A stretch of DNA of 64,000 bases from Mycolicibacterium grossiae (GCF_008329645.1 NZ_CP043474.1:4898001-4962000), one strand, 5' to 3'; shown: positions 21,588 to 30,768, counted from the stretch's first letter. The notes: a model not told the origin generated them from the sequence alone. Numbers and translations are program-made.

Positions 21588-23009
21588 TCAGTGCGCGACG
21601 GAGCCCACGTGCTCGGCCTCGAAGCGCTCTTCCAGCTCCTCCAGGCTCGCCCCCTTGGTCTCGGGAACCAGGCGCTGCACGAAGAACCACGAGCCGACGT
21701 TGACGGCCACGAACAGCAGGAAGGTACCGGTCGAACCCAGCGCGGAGTTCAGCAGCGGGAAGAGGAACGAGATGATCGCGTTCGTGCACCACAGCACGAA
21801 CACCGCGATGCCCATTGCGAATCCGCGGATGCTCAGCGGGAAGATCTCGGAGAGCAGCAGCCACACCACCGTGCCGATGAACATCTGCACGAACCCGACG
21901 AACAGGATCATGCCGGTCAGGATCACGTAGCTGCGCATCGTCGACTCGCCGAGCAGGAATGCCAACGCCAGCGCCAGCTGCGACCCGGCGACGCCGGCGA
22001 AACCGATGAGCAGCATGGCGCGTCGGCCGACGAATCCCAGCAGGACGATGCCGATGATCGTGGTGACGACCGAGGTGACGCCGACCGCGATGGTGGCGAC
22101 CAGCGAGGCGCTCACCCCGAGTCCGCTCTCCTCCAGGATGGTCGGCGCGTAGTAGTTGACGGTGTTGATGCCGGTCGCCTGCTGCACCACGGCGAGTCCA
22201 CACCCGATGAGCAGCACGCGGCGGATCCACGGCACGTCGCGGATGACACTGAGGGGCGCGCTCCTGGACGTGAGCATGTGTTCGGTGTGGTCGACGATCA
22301 CCCCGTACTCGGCGTCGGCCTCGGCCGGCGGGCGGCTCAGTCCGAGCACCGCGCGAGCCTCCGCCATTCGACCCCGCAACCCGTACCACCGTGGCGAGTC
22401 CGGTAGCACCAGCATGCCCAGCAGCAATGCCACCGCGGGCACGGTGGCTACGGCCAGCATGATGCGCCAGACGTGCGGATCGTGAAACAGGCGGTCCAGC
22501 AACGCATTCGTGGCGAAGGCCAGCATCTGGCCGGTGACGATCATCAGCTCGTTGATGGTCACCATGCGACCGCGCCGGTCGGCGGGTGCCATCTCGGCCA
22601 GGTACAGCGGGCAGGTGACCGCCGCCGCGCCGACGCCGAGGCCGAGCACGATGCGCGCCGCGACCATCAGCTGGACGTTCGGGGCGATGGCGCAGCCGAG
22701 CGCACCGACCAGGAACAGCCCCGCGCAGACGAGCAGGCTGCGCTTGCGTCCGATCCGGTCGGCCACCCGACCGCCGAACAGTGCGCCGAAGGCCGCTCCG
22801 GGGAAGAGCAGCGAACTGACGACGGTCGCCTCGCCGAAGGCGCTGAGCTGCAGGTCGTCCTTCATGTAGAGCAACGCGCCGGAGATGACGCCGGTGTCGT
22901 ACCCGAACAGCAGCCCACCCAGGGTGGCGATGACGGTGAGTTTGGTGAGGAACCGTCCGGAGGACGCGCCGGAGACGGCGGGTGTGGCCGGGTTGGCGGG
23001 TGTGCGCAT
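21588..23009 (-). CDS. MFS sugar/inositol proton symporter (IolT-like)
   Basis: 473-residue sugar-porter family transporter with 12 predicted membrane segments. Hallmarks: GGLLFGYDTGVISGALL in segment 1, GRVADRIGRKRSL in loop 2-3, QQATGINTVNYYAPTI in segment 7 and PETKGASLEELE near the C-terminus. These match the IolT/XylE branch, which carries myo-inositol, xylose or glucose with protons. ATG at 23009 is preceded by GAGAG. It follows the TIM-barrel gene by 14 bp in one operon opposite a LacI regulator. Confidence 0.88.
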   Translation of the reverse strand: MRTPANPATPAVSGASSGRFLTKLTVIATLGGLLFGYDTGVISGALLYMKDDLQLSAFGEATVVSSLLFPGAAFGALFGGRVADRIGRKRSLLVCAGLFLVGALGCAIAPNVQLMVAARIVLGLGVGAAAVTCPLYLAEMAPADRRGRMVTINELMIVTGQMLAFATNALLDRLFHDPHVWRIMLAVATVPAVALLLGMLVLPDSPRWYGLRGRMAEARAVLGLSRPPAEADAEYGVIVDHTEHMLTSRSAPLSVIRDVPWIRRVLLIGCGLAVVQQATGINTVNYYAPTILEESGLGVSASLVATIAVGVTSVVTTIIGIVLLGFVGRRAMLLIGFAGVAGSQLALALAFLLGESTMRSYVILTGMILFVGFVQMFIGTVVWLLLSEIFPLSIRGFAMGIAVFVLWCTNAIISFLFPLLNSALGSTGTFLLFVAVNVGSWFFVQRLVPETKGASLEELEERFEAEHVGSVAH

Positions 23010-23023
23010 GATGTCGCTCTCGA

Positions 23024-24028
23024 TCAGAAGGTTTGCAGCGCAGCGGCGCTGGCGAGATGCAGGGTGTCGGCAGCCATCCGAAGACCTTCGAGCTGGCCCA
23101 GTTCGGTGTCTTCGTGTTCGATGTTGACCGCCATGTCGGGATCGACGTGGTGCAGCGCGGCGAGGAACCGGGACCAGAACTCGACGTCGTGGCCGCGCCC
23201 GACCGCGACGAAGTCCCAGCTGGAGTCTGCCGGCCACCGGTTGACGACGTGGCGGCCGCCGAGGCCGGTGGGGTTCTCGTCGGCGGGGACGCGGGTGAAG
23301 CGGTCGTCGAGCACACCGACCACGGCGCAGGCCGGGTTGATGCGGGTGTCCTTGGCCGCCGCGTGAAGCACCAGATCACCCAGGTACTCGATGGCTGCGA
23401 CGGGGTCGATCCCCTGCCAGAACAGGTGGCTCGGGTCCATCTCGGCCCCGACGTGGGTGGCACCCACCTTCTCAACCAATCGGCGCAAGGTCGGCGGATT
23501 GAACACCAGGTTCTGCGGGTGCATCTCGATGGCGACCTCGACGTCGTGGTCGCGGGCCAGTGCGTCGATCTCCCGCCAGAACGGCACGGCAACCGAATCC
23601 CACTGATAGTCCAGCGAATCGAGGTATCCACTGTCCCACGTGTTGACGTGCCAGGCCGGCCACCGACCGCCGGCGTGCGCTGCCGGCAGGCCCGACATGG
23701 TGACTACCCGCCGCACGCCGAGCAACGCCGCGACGCGGATGGCCCGGCGGAGGTCCTCGGCATCCTCGGGGCCGACCTCGGGGTCGGCGTGCAGCGGGTT
23801 GCCGTTGACGTTGAGACCGGTCAAGGCGACGCCGGCCGCGGCGAAGGAGGCGAGGTATTCACCGGGGTCGAGGCGGCCGCCGAGCAGGTCGTCAACCGGC
23901 AGGTGCGGGCTCGGCAGGAACCCACCGGCGTTGATCTCGGCACCGTCGAGCCCGAGGGAGCGGATGGTCCGCAGGGCTTCCGGCAGTGGCTGGTCGTGCA
24001 GAACGGCGGTGTAGACGCCCAATTTCAT
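23024..24028 (-). CDS. sugar phosphate isomerase/epimerase (TIM barrel)
   Basis: 334 residues of the xylose-isomerase-like TIM-barrel family. Metal-binding positions are suggested by EMHPQNLVFNP (Glu, His), GAEMDPSHLFWQG (Asp, His) and HAAAKDTRIN. Homologues often act on keto-sugars in sugar or inositol clusters; the reaction is not known. ATG at 24028 starts the operon with the MFS porter, under the double operator shared with the LacI regulator. Confidence 0.8.
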   Translation of the reverse strand: MKLGVYTAVLHDQPLPEALRTIRSLGLDGAEINAGGFLPSPHLPVDDLLGGRLDPGEYLASFAAAGVALTGLNVNGNPLHADPEVGPEDAEDLRRAIRVAALLGVRRVVTMSGLPAAHAGGRWPAWHVNTWDSGYLDSLDYQWDSVAVPFWREIDALARDHDVEVAIEMHPQNLVFNPPTLRRLVEKVGATHVGAEMDPSHLFWQGIDPVAAIEYLGDLVLHAAAKDTRINPACAVVGVLDDRFTRVPADENPTGLGGRHVVNRWPADSSWDFVAVGRGHDVEFWSRFLAALHHVDPDMAVNIEHEDTELGQLEGLRMAADTLHLASAAALQTF

Positions 24029-24046
24029 GTCGTGTCACCCTTGCGA

Positions 24047-24073
24047 CTAAAGCGCGTTAGTAATGCGCGTTAG
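24047..24073. promoter_or_regulatory. two adjoining LacI-type operators in the divergent promoter region
   Basis: CTAAAGCGCGTTAG (24047-24060) fits CTAA-N-GCGC-N-TTAG, a near-perfect 14 bp palindrome with the central CG typical of LacI-family operators. GTAATGCGCGTTAG (24060-24073) repeats it with one arm mismatch, 13 bp further on. They lie between the divergent LacI and isomerase genes and just upstream of TACTAT (24077-24082), the likely -10 of the LacI gene. Confidence 0.7.
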
Positions 24074-24076
24074 GGC

Positions 24077-24082
24077 TACTAT
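24077..24082 (+). promoter_or_regulatory. -10 box of the LacI regulator gene
   Basis: TACTAT fits TANNNT. The transcription start would be near 24089, giving a leader of about 40 nt before the GTG at 24129. The two operators cover its -35 region. Confidence 0.5.
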
Positions 24083-24128
24083 GGGTGACGACCCAGGTTG
24101 TGTCAACCGTCACATCGCGAGGAGCCCC

Positions 24129-25178
24129 GTGGCCACCACACCGGCGCACGAGCGCCACCGACCGCCCACCATGGCCGACGTGGCCCGACGTGCCGGAGTA
24201 TCCCGTACGCTCGTGTCGTTCGTGCTCGACGGGAAGCCGGGCGCCAGCGAGGCCACGAAGCGCCGCGTTCTCGACGTCGCACGGAAAATCGGCTACCGGC
24301 CGGATTCCGCGGCGCGCCTGCTCGCCCGGGGCCGCAGCCGCACACTCGGCGTACTGATGGACGTCCGGCAGCTGTTCGAAGCCGAACTGGTCACCCGCAT
24401 CTACCCCGCTGCCGAGGCGGCCGGATACGAGGTGCTGCTGTCCGCCAACCTCCCCGACCGCGCCGAATCCGTGCCGATCGAGGCGCTGTTGAGCCACCGC
24501 TGCGGCAGCCTCGTCCTGCTCGGCCCCGCGTCAGACACCGGCTACGTGCACGGACTGGCCGAGCGCACTCCGGTCGTCGTGGTCGGTCGCCGTCTCGATC
24601 CCGCCCCGGGGCTCGCGACGGTCCGTACCAATGACGCCAAGGGCATTCGGCAGGCCGTCGCCTACCTGGTCGGACTCGGTCACGTCGACATCCATCACGT
24701 CGATGGCGGCACCGACCCCGGTTCGGCCGACCGCCGTCGCGCCTATCGAGCGGCCATGCGCGTGCACGGGATCTCTGCGCACGCGAGAGTGATCGCCGGC
24801 GCGCACACCGAGGCGGCAGGCGCCGCAGCGGCGCGGGCGATGCTGGCCTCCGACGCGCTACCCACCGCGGTACTGGCCGGCAACGACCGGTGCGCGCTGG
24901 GACTCCTCGACGTGCTCACCCGCGCCGGCGTCGACGTTCCCGGGCAGCTGTCGCTGATCGGTTACGACGACAGCGCGCTGTCGGACAACCCGCGCATCGA
25001 TCTGACGACGGTCCACCAGGACGCCGAAGCGCTGGCACGGCACGCGGTGCGGCTGTCGATCGCGATGGTGGAAGGCGACGATCTCGACACGGCCGACGTG
25101 GTGCTCGAACCGCGCCTGGTGATCCGCGGAACCACCGCGCCACCGCCTCAGCGGTCGACGAGCGTGGTCTCGAAGTAG
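24129..25178 (+). CDS. LacI-family transcriptional regulator
   Basis: 349 residues: classic LacI helix-turn-helix (TMADVARRAGVSRTLVSFVLDG, residues about 14-35) with a hinge helix (SAARLLARGRSRTLGV) and a sugar-binding C-terminal core. GTG at 24129 has GAGGAG upstream; the frame is open earlier but only the domain is expected. Divergent from the isomerase-porter operon across two LacI-type operators, so autoregulation and control of that operon are likely. Its last 31 bp overlap the 3' end of the convergent GntR gene. Confidence 0.9.
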   Translation: MATTPAHERHRPPTMADVARRAGVSRTLVSFVLDGKPGASEATKRRVLDVARKIGYRPDSAARLLARGRSRTLGVLMDVRQLFEAELVTRIYPAAEAAGYEVLLSANLPDRAESVPIEALLSHRCGSLVLLGPASDTGYVHGLAERTPVVVVGRRLDPAPGLATVRTNDAKGIRQAVAYLVGLGHVDIHHVDGGTDPGSADRRRAYRAAMRVHGISAHARVIAGAHTEAAGAAAARAMLASDALPTAVLAGNDRCALGLLDVLTRAGVDVPGQLSLIGYDDSALSDNPRIDLTTVHQDAEALARHAVRLSIAMVEGDDLDTADVVLEPRLVIRGTTAPPPQRSTSVVSK

Positions 25179-25879
25179 TAGCGGGACGCGCGGTAACAGT
25201 GACTGCCGAATTCCACCGCCCGGCCGGAGTCGTCGAACGCCGTCCGGCTCATGGTCAGCAGTGGCGAGCCGGCTTTCTCGTCGAGCAGCCGGGCCTCGTT
25301 GCGCGTGGCCGGCTTCGCGCCGATGCGCTGACGCGCGAGCCGGATGTGCACGCCGCGGCCCCGCAACGCCTGATAGAGACCGCTGGCCTCGAGTTCCTCG
25401 GCTCCCGGCGCGATCTCGACCGGAAGATGATTGGTCATCACGGCCAGCGGTTCGCCGTTCGCGCACCGGAGCCGCTGAATCGTGACGATCTCGTGGTCCT
25501 TGCCGAGATTGAGTTCGGCCGCGATCTCCTCGTCGACGACACCGCAGTGGTACTCCAACAGCTGAGTCGTGGGGTCCTGTCCGGACTTGGCGAGGTCGTC
25601 GAAGAGGCTGGTGAGTTCGACGCGCCGGTGCACCGGGTTCTGCACCACCTGGGTGCCGACACCGCGCTTGCGGACCAGCAGCCCCTTGTCGACGAGTTCC
25701 TGGATGGCCCGCCGGGTGGTGGGTCGGGACAACGCCAACCTGCTCGCCAGCGCGAGTTCGTTCTCGAACCGGTCGCCGGGGGCCAAATCCCCGTTGCGGA
25801 TCGCTGCCTCGATCGCTTGGGCGAGCTGGTAGTAGAGCGGTACGGGACTGGACCTGTCGAGTTCCACAGCTAGGGGCAC
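25148..25879 (-). CDS. GntR-family regulator (HutC-type, UTRA sensor domain), likely iol regulator
   Basis: 243 residues: winged helix (residues about 8-75, with YYQLAQAIEAAIRNG and ALSRPTTRRAIQELVDKG) and a UTRA ligand-binding domain (about 95-235) ending MSRTAFDDSGRAVEFG. GTG at 25879 follows CGGAG by five bases; the open frame extends to 25969 but would run across the operator. A TACTCT box (25920-25925, minus) could be its -10. The palindrome TGTCCGGACA lies 80 bp upstream, shared with the ABC importer promoter. Probably represses iol and importer genes until an inositol intermediate binds. Confidence 0.85.
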   Translation of the reverse strand: MPLAVELDRSSPVPLYYQLAQAIEAAIRNGDLAPGDRFENELALASRLALSRPTTRRAIQELVDKGLLVRKRGVGTQVVQNPVHRRVELTSLFDDLAKSGQDPTTQLLEYHCGVVDEEIAAELNLGKDHEIVTIQRLRCANGEPLAVMTNHLPVEIAPGAEELEASGLYQALRGRGVHIRLARQRIGAKPATRNEARLLDEKAGSPLLTMSRTAFDDSGRAVEFGSHCYRASRYYFETTLVDR

Positions 25880-25958
25880 GTCTACTCCGATCCCGCCGAT
25901 CTGAGGCCTGTCGAGCTGAAGAGTAACCGAATCCGGACGATATGACCGAAAGTAATAA

Positions 25959-25979
25959 TGTCCGGACAAACTATTGACA
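25959..25979 (+). promoter_or_regulatory. GntR-type operator and -35 element before iolC
   Basis: TGTCCGGACA (25959-25968) is a perfect 10 bp palindrome followed after 5 bp by TTGACA (25974-25979). A further half-site TCCGGAC is at 25932-25938. The same palindrome-5 bp-TTGACA arrangement appears on the minus strand at 21529-21509. The short distance to the iolC start suggests a very short or leaderless mRNA. Confidence 0.7.
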
Positions 25980-26004
25980 TGGACGAGTGACGGGAGGCAC
26001 AGTC

Positions 26005-27036
26005 ATGGGTGACGAGCCCGCTCACGACCAGGGAGCCACAGTGTCCTTCGAAAGACCGTCCAGCACGGAACGGTTCGACGTCATCGCCATCGGGCGAGCC
26101 GGCGTCGACGTCTATCCCCTGCAGATCGGCATCGGACTCGAGGACGTCGAATCATTCGGCAAGTTCCTCGGCGGCAGCGCGGCCAACGTCGCCGTCGCCG
26201 CCGCGCGGCTCGGCAACACGGCCGCCTTGATCTCCGGCGCGGGCAACGATCCCTTCGGCCGCTACGTGCGCGCCGAACTGGCTCGCCTCGGCGTCGACAA
26301 CCGGTACGTGCGCACGCACGGCGATTTCCCCACCCCGGTCACGTTCTGCGAGATCTTCCCGCCGGACGACTTCCCGCTGTACTTCTACCGCAAGCCCTCG
26401 GCCCCGGACCTGCAGATCACCGCCGATGACATCGACACCGACGCCGTGCGCGACGCCCGGTTGTACTGGTCGACCGTCACCGGTTTGTCGGAGGAGCCGA
26501 GCCGCAACGCACACTTCGCTGCCTGGGAGGCACGCAACGCGCACGGCCGGGCACCGCTGACGGTCCTCGACCTCGACTACCGCCCGATGTTCTGGGAGAC
26601 TCCCACCGCCGCATCCGAGCAGGTACGGAAGGCCTTGCAGTACGTCTCGGTCGCCGTCGGCAACCGCGAGGAATGCGAGATCGCCGTCGGCGAGACCAAC
26701 CCACACAAGGCCGCCGACGCGCTGCTGGATCTCGGCGTCGAACTGGCCATCGTCAAGCAGGGCCCGCGCGGTGTGCTCGGCAAGACCAGGCACAGCTCGG
26801 TGACCGTGCCGCCCAACGCGGTCGACGTGGTCAACGGCCTCGGTGCCGGGGACGCCTTCGGCGGCAGCCTCATCCACGGCCTGCTGCACGGTTGGTCGCT
26901 GGAGAAGACCCTGCGCTATGCCAATGCCGCGGGCGCCATCGTCGCCTCCCGCCTCGAATGCTCGACCGCGATGCCGACCGCCGCCGAGGTGGCCGCACTC
27001 GCCGAACAGACCGCTGTGGAGGCCGTCAATGTCTAG
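26005..27036 (+). CDS. iolC: 5-dehydro-2-deoxygluconokinase
   Basis: 343-residue PfkB-family kinase that phosphorylates 2-deoxy-5-keto-D-gluconate in inositol catabolism. GGSAANVAVAAARLG (about residue 50) and NGLGAGDAFGGSLIHG near 280 are the two PfkB signatures; AIGRAGVDVYPLQIG at the start is typical of IolC. ATG at 26005 has GGGAGG seven bases upstream; GTG at 26041 is an alternative. Its end overlaps the aldolase gene by 8 bp. First gene of the iol operon. Confidence 0.92.
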   Translation: MGDEPAHDQGATVSFERPSSTERFDVIAIGRAGVDVYPLQIGIGLEDVESFGKFLGGSAANVAVAAARLGNTAALISGAGNDPFGRYVRAELARLGVDNRYVRTHGDFPTPVTFCEIFPPDDFPLYFYRKPSAPDLQITADDIDTDAVRDARLYWSTVTGLSEEPSRNAHFAAWEARNAHGRAPLTVLDLDYRPMFWETPTAASEQVRKALQYVSVAVGNREECEIAVGETNPHKAADALLDLGVELAIVKQGPRGVLGKTRHSSVTVPPNAVDVVNGLGAGDAFGGSLIHGLLHGWSLEKTLRYANAAGAIVASRLECSTAMPTAAEVAALAEQTAVEAVNV

Positions 27037-27931
27037 GCCCGCATCGGCTCCCGGCGTCGCCCGAGCCACGAGCTACGCCGACCTCACCGAGATCCGCACC
27101 GCCGATCCCGCCGCAGTCGCGCAGGCCTGGCAGGCCCGCACCACGCGGCCGACGGTCCGCGGCGACGGCCGCCTGATGATCGTCGCCGCCGATCACCCGG
27201 CCCGCGGTGCGCTCGCCGTCGGGGACCGGCCGACCGCCATGAACAGCCGGGTCGACCTGCTCGACCGGTTGCGCGCCGCACTCGCCGATCCCGGCGTCGA
27301 CGGGGTGCTCGCCACCGCCGACATCCTCGACGACCTCGTCCTGCTGGGCGCGCTCGAGGACAAGGTGGTGTTCTCCTCCTTCAACCGCGGCGGGCTGGCC
27401 GGGGCACGCTTCGAACTGGACGACCGGATGACCGGCGCCACCGCGGCATCGACCGCCGCGGCGAAGATGAACGGCGGAAAGATGTTGTGCCGCATCGACC
27501 TCGACGACGCCGGCACCGTCGCCACCATGGCGGCCTGCGCGCAGGCGGTCGACGAACTGGCCGCGCACGGGCTGATCGCCATGCTGGAGCCGTTTCTGTC
27601 CACCCGCGTCAACGGCAAGGTTCGCAACGACCTCTCCCCCGACGCCGTCATCAAATCGGTGCACATCAGTCAGGGCCTTGGATCGACCTCGGCCTACACC
27701 TGGATGAAGCTGCCCGTCGTCGACGAGATGGACCGCGTCATGGAGTCCACGACCATGCCGACCCTGCTGCTGGGCGGCGACCCGACCGATCCCGATGCCG
27801 CGTTCGCCAGTTGGGAGAAGGCGCTGGCGCTGCCGGCCGTCAAGGGTCTGATCGTCGGGCGCACCCTGCTCTACCCGTCCGACGACGATGTCGCCGGGGC
27901 CGTCTCGAACGCCGTGAAGCTGGTGCGCTGA
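27029..27931 (+). CDS. (beta/alpha)8 aldolase-like protein of the Cgl0159 type, probable DKGP aldolase
   Basis: 300 residues resembling the class I aldolase-like proteins found in actinobacterial iol clusters. RLMIVAADHPARGAL begins the barrel, and VVFSSFNRGGLAGARF and KMLCRIDLDD carry conserved Asp and Lys residues of the LacD/DeoC-like fold. By position between iolC and iolB it should cleave 2-deoxy-5-keto-D-gluconate-6-phosphate to DHAP and malonate semialdehyde, the IolJ reaction; that is inferred. ATG overlaps the end of iolC. Confidence 0.78.
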   Translation: MSRPASAPGVARATSYADLTEIRTADPAAVAQAWQARTTRPTVRGDGRLMIVAADHPARGALAVGDRPTAMNSRVDLLDRLRAALADPGVDGVLATADILDDLVLLGALEDKVVFSSFNRGGLAGARFELDDRMTGATAASTAAAKMNGGKMLCRIDLDDAGTVATMAACAQAVDELAAHGLIAMLEPFLSTRVNGKVRNDLSPDAVIKSVHISQGLGSTSAYTWMKLPVVDEMDRVMESTTMPTLLLGGDPTDPDAAFASWEKALALPAVKGLIVGRTLLYPSDDDVAGAVSNAVKLVR

Positions 27932-27932
27932 G

Positions 27933-28802
27933 ATGAAGGGCAAGTGGTACATCCCGGCCCGGTCCGCGACCGCGCCCTACACCGTCGACGTCACCCCGCA
28001 GTCGGCCGGCTGGGCCGAGTCCAGCCTGCTGGTCGTCGATCTCGACGTGGACGGGTCGGTGACCCGCAGCACCGGCGACGACGAGGTGATGATCCTGCCG
28101 CTGTCCGGCGGCGGATCCGTGCAGGCCGGGGACGACACCTTCGAACTGTCGCCGCGGGCATCGGTGTTCGACGGTCCGGCCGACATGGTCTACCTCGGCA
28201 TCGACCAGACCTACACCCTGTCCGGGCATGGTCGCATCGCCATCTGTGGTGCGCGGGCCAGCCGGCCGTTCCCGAACCGCCGAGTCGCGGCCGCCGATGT
28301 GCCCGTCGAGTTGCGCGGGGCGGGCAACTGCAGCAGGCAGGTACACAACTTCGGGACGGCCACGACGTTCGAGGCCGACTCGCTGATCGCCTGTGAGGTC
28401 ATCACCCCCGGCGGCAACTGGTCGAGCTACCCGGCCCACAAGCACGACGAGAACACCGATGTGGAAACGCAGCTCGAGGAGATCTACTACTTCGAGATCG
28501 ACGACAGTCCAGCCGGCACACCGGGATTCGGATACCACCGGGTGTTCGGCACCCCCGAACGGCCCATCGAGGTGCTCGAGGAGGTCCGCTCCGGTGACGT
28601 CGTGCTGGTACCGCACGGCTACCACGGTCCCTCCATCGCCGCCCCCGGCCACCACATGTACTACCTCAACGTGATGGCCGGCTCCGGACCCGACCGGGCC
28701 TGGCTGATCTGCGACAACCCCGACCACACCTGGCTACGCGCCAGCTGGGAACACCAGGACATCGACCCGCGCCTGCCGATGCGCAAGACCCAAGGAGTGT
28801 GA
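27933..28802 (+). CDS. iolB: 5-deoxy-glucuronate isomerase
   Basis: 289-residue double-cupin isomerase converting 5-deoxy-D-glucuronate to 2-deoxy-5-keto-D-gluconate. The metal site is in the second cupin: YPAHKHDEN, ETQLEEIYYFEI and the later histidine in LVPHGYHGP. Starts one base after the aldolase stop. Typical IolB length. Confidence 0.93.
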   Translation: MKGKWYIPARSATAPYTVDVTPQSAGWAESSLLVVDLDVDGSVTRSTGDDEVMILPLSGGGSVQAGDDTFELSPRASVFDGPADMVYLGIDQTYTLSGHGRIAICGARASRPFPNRRVAAADVPVELRGAGNCSRQVHNFGTATTFEADSLIACEVITPGGNWSSYPAHKHDENTDVETQLEEIYYFEIDDSPAGTPGFGYHRVFGTPERPIEVLEEVRSGDVVLVPHGYHGPSIAAPGHHMYYLNVMAGSGPDRAWLICDNPDHTWLRASWEHQDIDPRLPMRKTQGV

Positions 28803-28804
28803 CC

Positions 28805-30754
28805 ATGGTTTCCACCGCCCCGAAGGGAGGCGAGAAGCACGCCGACACCGAGGCAACCGTGCGGCTCACCGTGGCCCAGGCCACCGTCCGGTTCCTCGCC
28901 AACCAGTACGTCGAACACGACGGGGAACGCACCAAGTTCTTCGCCGGCTGCTTCGGCATCTTCGGCCACGGCAACGTGGCCGGGCTGGGCCAGGCGCTGC
29001 TGCAGGACGAGGTCGAATCGTGGGAAGCCGGGCGCGCACCCGGCCTGAAGTACGTGCTGGGCCGCAACGAGCAGGCCATGGTGCACAGCGCAGTCGCCTA
29101 CGCCAGGCAGAAGGACCGGTTGCAGACCTGGGCCGTCACCGCCAGCGTCGGTCCCGGGTCGACCAACATGCTCACCGGCGCGGCGCTGGCGACCATCAAC
29201 CGGCTCCCGGTGCTGCTGCTGCCCGCGGACACCTTCGCCACCCGCGTCAGCTCGCCCGTGCTGCAAGAACTCGAGCTGCCCTCCTCCGGCGACGTCACCG
29301 TCAACGACGCGTTCAAGCCGCTGTCCCGCTACTTCGACCGGGTGTGGCGGCCCGAGCAACTGCCGGCGGCCCTGCTGGGCGCGATGCGCGTGCTGACCGA
29401 TCCGGTCGAGACGGGTGCGGCGACGGTGTCCATCCCGCAGGACGTCCAGGCCGAGGCACACGACTGGCCGGAATCACTGTTCGCCGAACGCACCTGGCAC
29501 ATCGCCCGCCCGCTGCCCGAGCGTTCGGTGATCGCCCGCGCCGCCGAGGTCATCGCGTCGGCCACCAAGCCACTGATCGTGGCCGGCGGCGGGGTGCACT
29601 ACTCCTTCGCCGAGGAAGCCCTTGCTGCGCTGGCCGCACGGACCGGCATCCCGGTGGCCGAGAGCCAGGCGGGTAAGGGATCACTGAGCTACGACCACCC
29701 GCAGAGCGTCGGCGCCATCGGATCGACCGGCACCACCGCCGCCAACGCGCTGGCCTCCGAGGCCGATGTGGTCATCGGGATCGGCACTCGCTACAGCGAT
29801 TTCACGTCCGCATCGCGCACCGCCTTCAACGATCCCGAGGTGCGGTTCGTCAACATCAACGTGGCCTCGCTGGACTCGGTGAAGCAGGGCGGTATCAGTG
29901 TGGTCTCCGATGCCCGCGAGGCGATCGAGGCGCTCGGGTCGGCGCTGGCCGACTACACCGTCGGCGACGAATACCGCACCCGGGTCACCGAACTCGCCGC
30001 CGAATGGGACGACACGGTGTCGTCGGTGTACGCCACCGAAGACGGTGTGCAGCTCAACCAGAACCAGGTCATCGGCCTGGTGAACACGCTGTCGGATCCG
30101 CGGGACGTGGTGGTCTGCGCCGCCGGGTCGATGCCCGGTGATCTGCACAAGCTGTGGCGCACCCGGGACCGGAAGGGCTACCACGTCGAGTACGGGTTCT
30201 CCTGCATGGGCTACGAGATCGCCGGCGGCATCGGGGTCCGGATGGGCGCTCCCGACCGCGACGTGTTCATCATGGTCGGTGACGGTTCCTACCTGATGAT
30301 GGCCACCGAGATCGCCACCGCGGTGCAGGAAGGCGTCAAGGTCATCCCGGTGCTGGTCCAGAACCACGGATTCGCCTCCATCGGTGGACTTTCCGAGTCG
30401 CTCGGTTCCCAGCGCTTCGGCACCGACTACCGTTACCGCGGGGCGCAGGGTCGCCTCGACGGGGACAAGCTGCCGGTGGATCTGGCCGCCAACGCGGCGA
30501 GCCTGGGCGCCGACGTCATCAAGGTGGCCACCGCCGCGGAGTTCGCCGACGCGGTCAAGGTCGCCAAGGCCGCCGACGTCACCACGGTGATCTACGTCGA
30601 GACCGACCCGCGGATCTACGCCCCGGACAGCTTCTCCTGGTGGGACGTCCCCGTCAGCGAGACCTCCACCCTGGAATCCACCCAGACCGCCTACCAGAGG
30701 TATGCGGACTGGAAGAAGGTACAGCGCCCCCTGCTCCGTCCGTCCGATCGTTAG
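28805..30754 (+). CDS. iolD: 3D-(3,5/4)-trihydroxycyclohexane-1,2-dione hydrolase
   Basis: 649-residue ThDP enzyme that opens the ring of the inositol dione. An N-terminal pyrimidine-binding domain (GRNEQAMVHSAVAYARQ), a central domain and a C-terminal ThDP domain (MVGDGSYLMMATEIATA, with the Asn in QNHGFAS) match IolD. ATG at 28805 has AAGGAG seven bases upstream; a GTG two codons earlier is less likely. The site overlaps the iolB end. Confidence 0.93.
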   Translation: MVSTAPKGGEKHADTEATVRLTVAQATVRFLANQYVEHDGERTKFFAGCFGIFGHGNVAGLGQALLQDEVESWEAGRAPGLKYVLGRNEQAMVHSAVAYARQKDRLQTWAVTASVGPGSTNMLTGAALATINRLPVLLLPADTFATRVSSPVLQELELPSSGDVTVNDAFKPLSRYFDRVWRPEQLPAALLGAMRVLTDPVETGAATVSIPQDVQAEAHDWPESLFAERTWHIARPLPERSVIARAAEVIASATKPLIVAGGGVHYSFAEEALAALAARTGIPVAESQAGKGSLSYDHPQSVGAIGSTGTTAANALASEADVVIGIGTRYSDFTSASRTAFNDPEVRFVNINVASLDSVKQGGISVVSDAREAIEALGSALADYTVGDEYRTRVTELAAEWDDTVSSVYATEDGVQLNQNQVIGLVNTLSDPRDVVVCAAGSMPGDLHKLWRTRDRKGYHVEYGFSCMGYEIAGGIGVRMGAPDRDVFIMVGDGSYLMMATEIATAVQEGVKVIPVLVQNHGFASIGGLSESLGSQRFGTDYRYRGAQGRLDGDKLPVDLAANAASLGADVIKVATAAEFADAVKVAKAADVTTVIYVETDPRIYAPDSFSWWDVPVSETSTLESTQTAYQRYADWKKVQRPLLRPSDR

Positions 30755-30768
30755 AAGGAAACACCGCA

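Noticed and set aside
23238-23631. extension of the MFS transporter frame upstream of 23009
   Set aside because: The reading is antisense-like within the isomerase gene; the transporter fold begins at the ATG at 23009.
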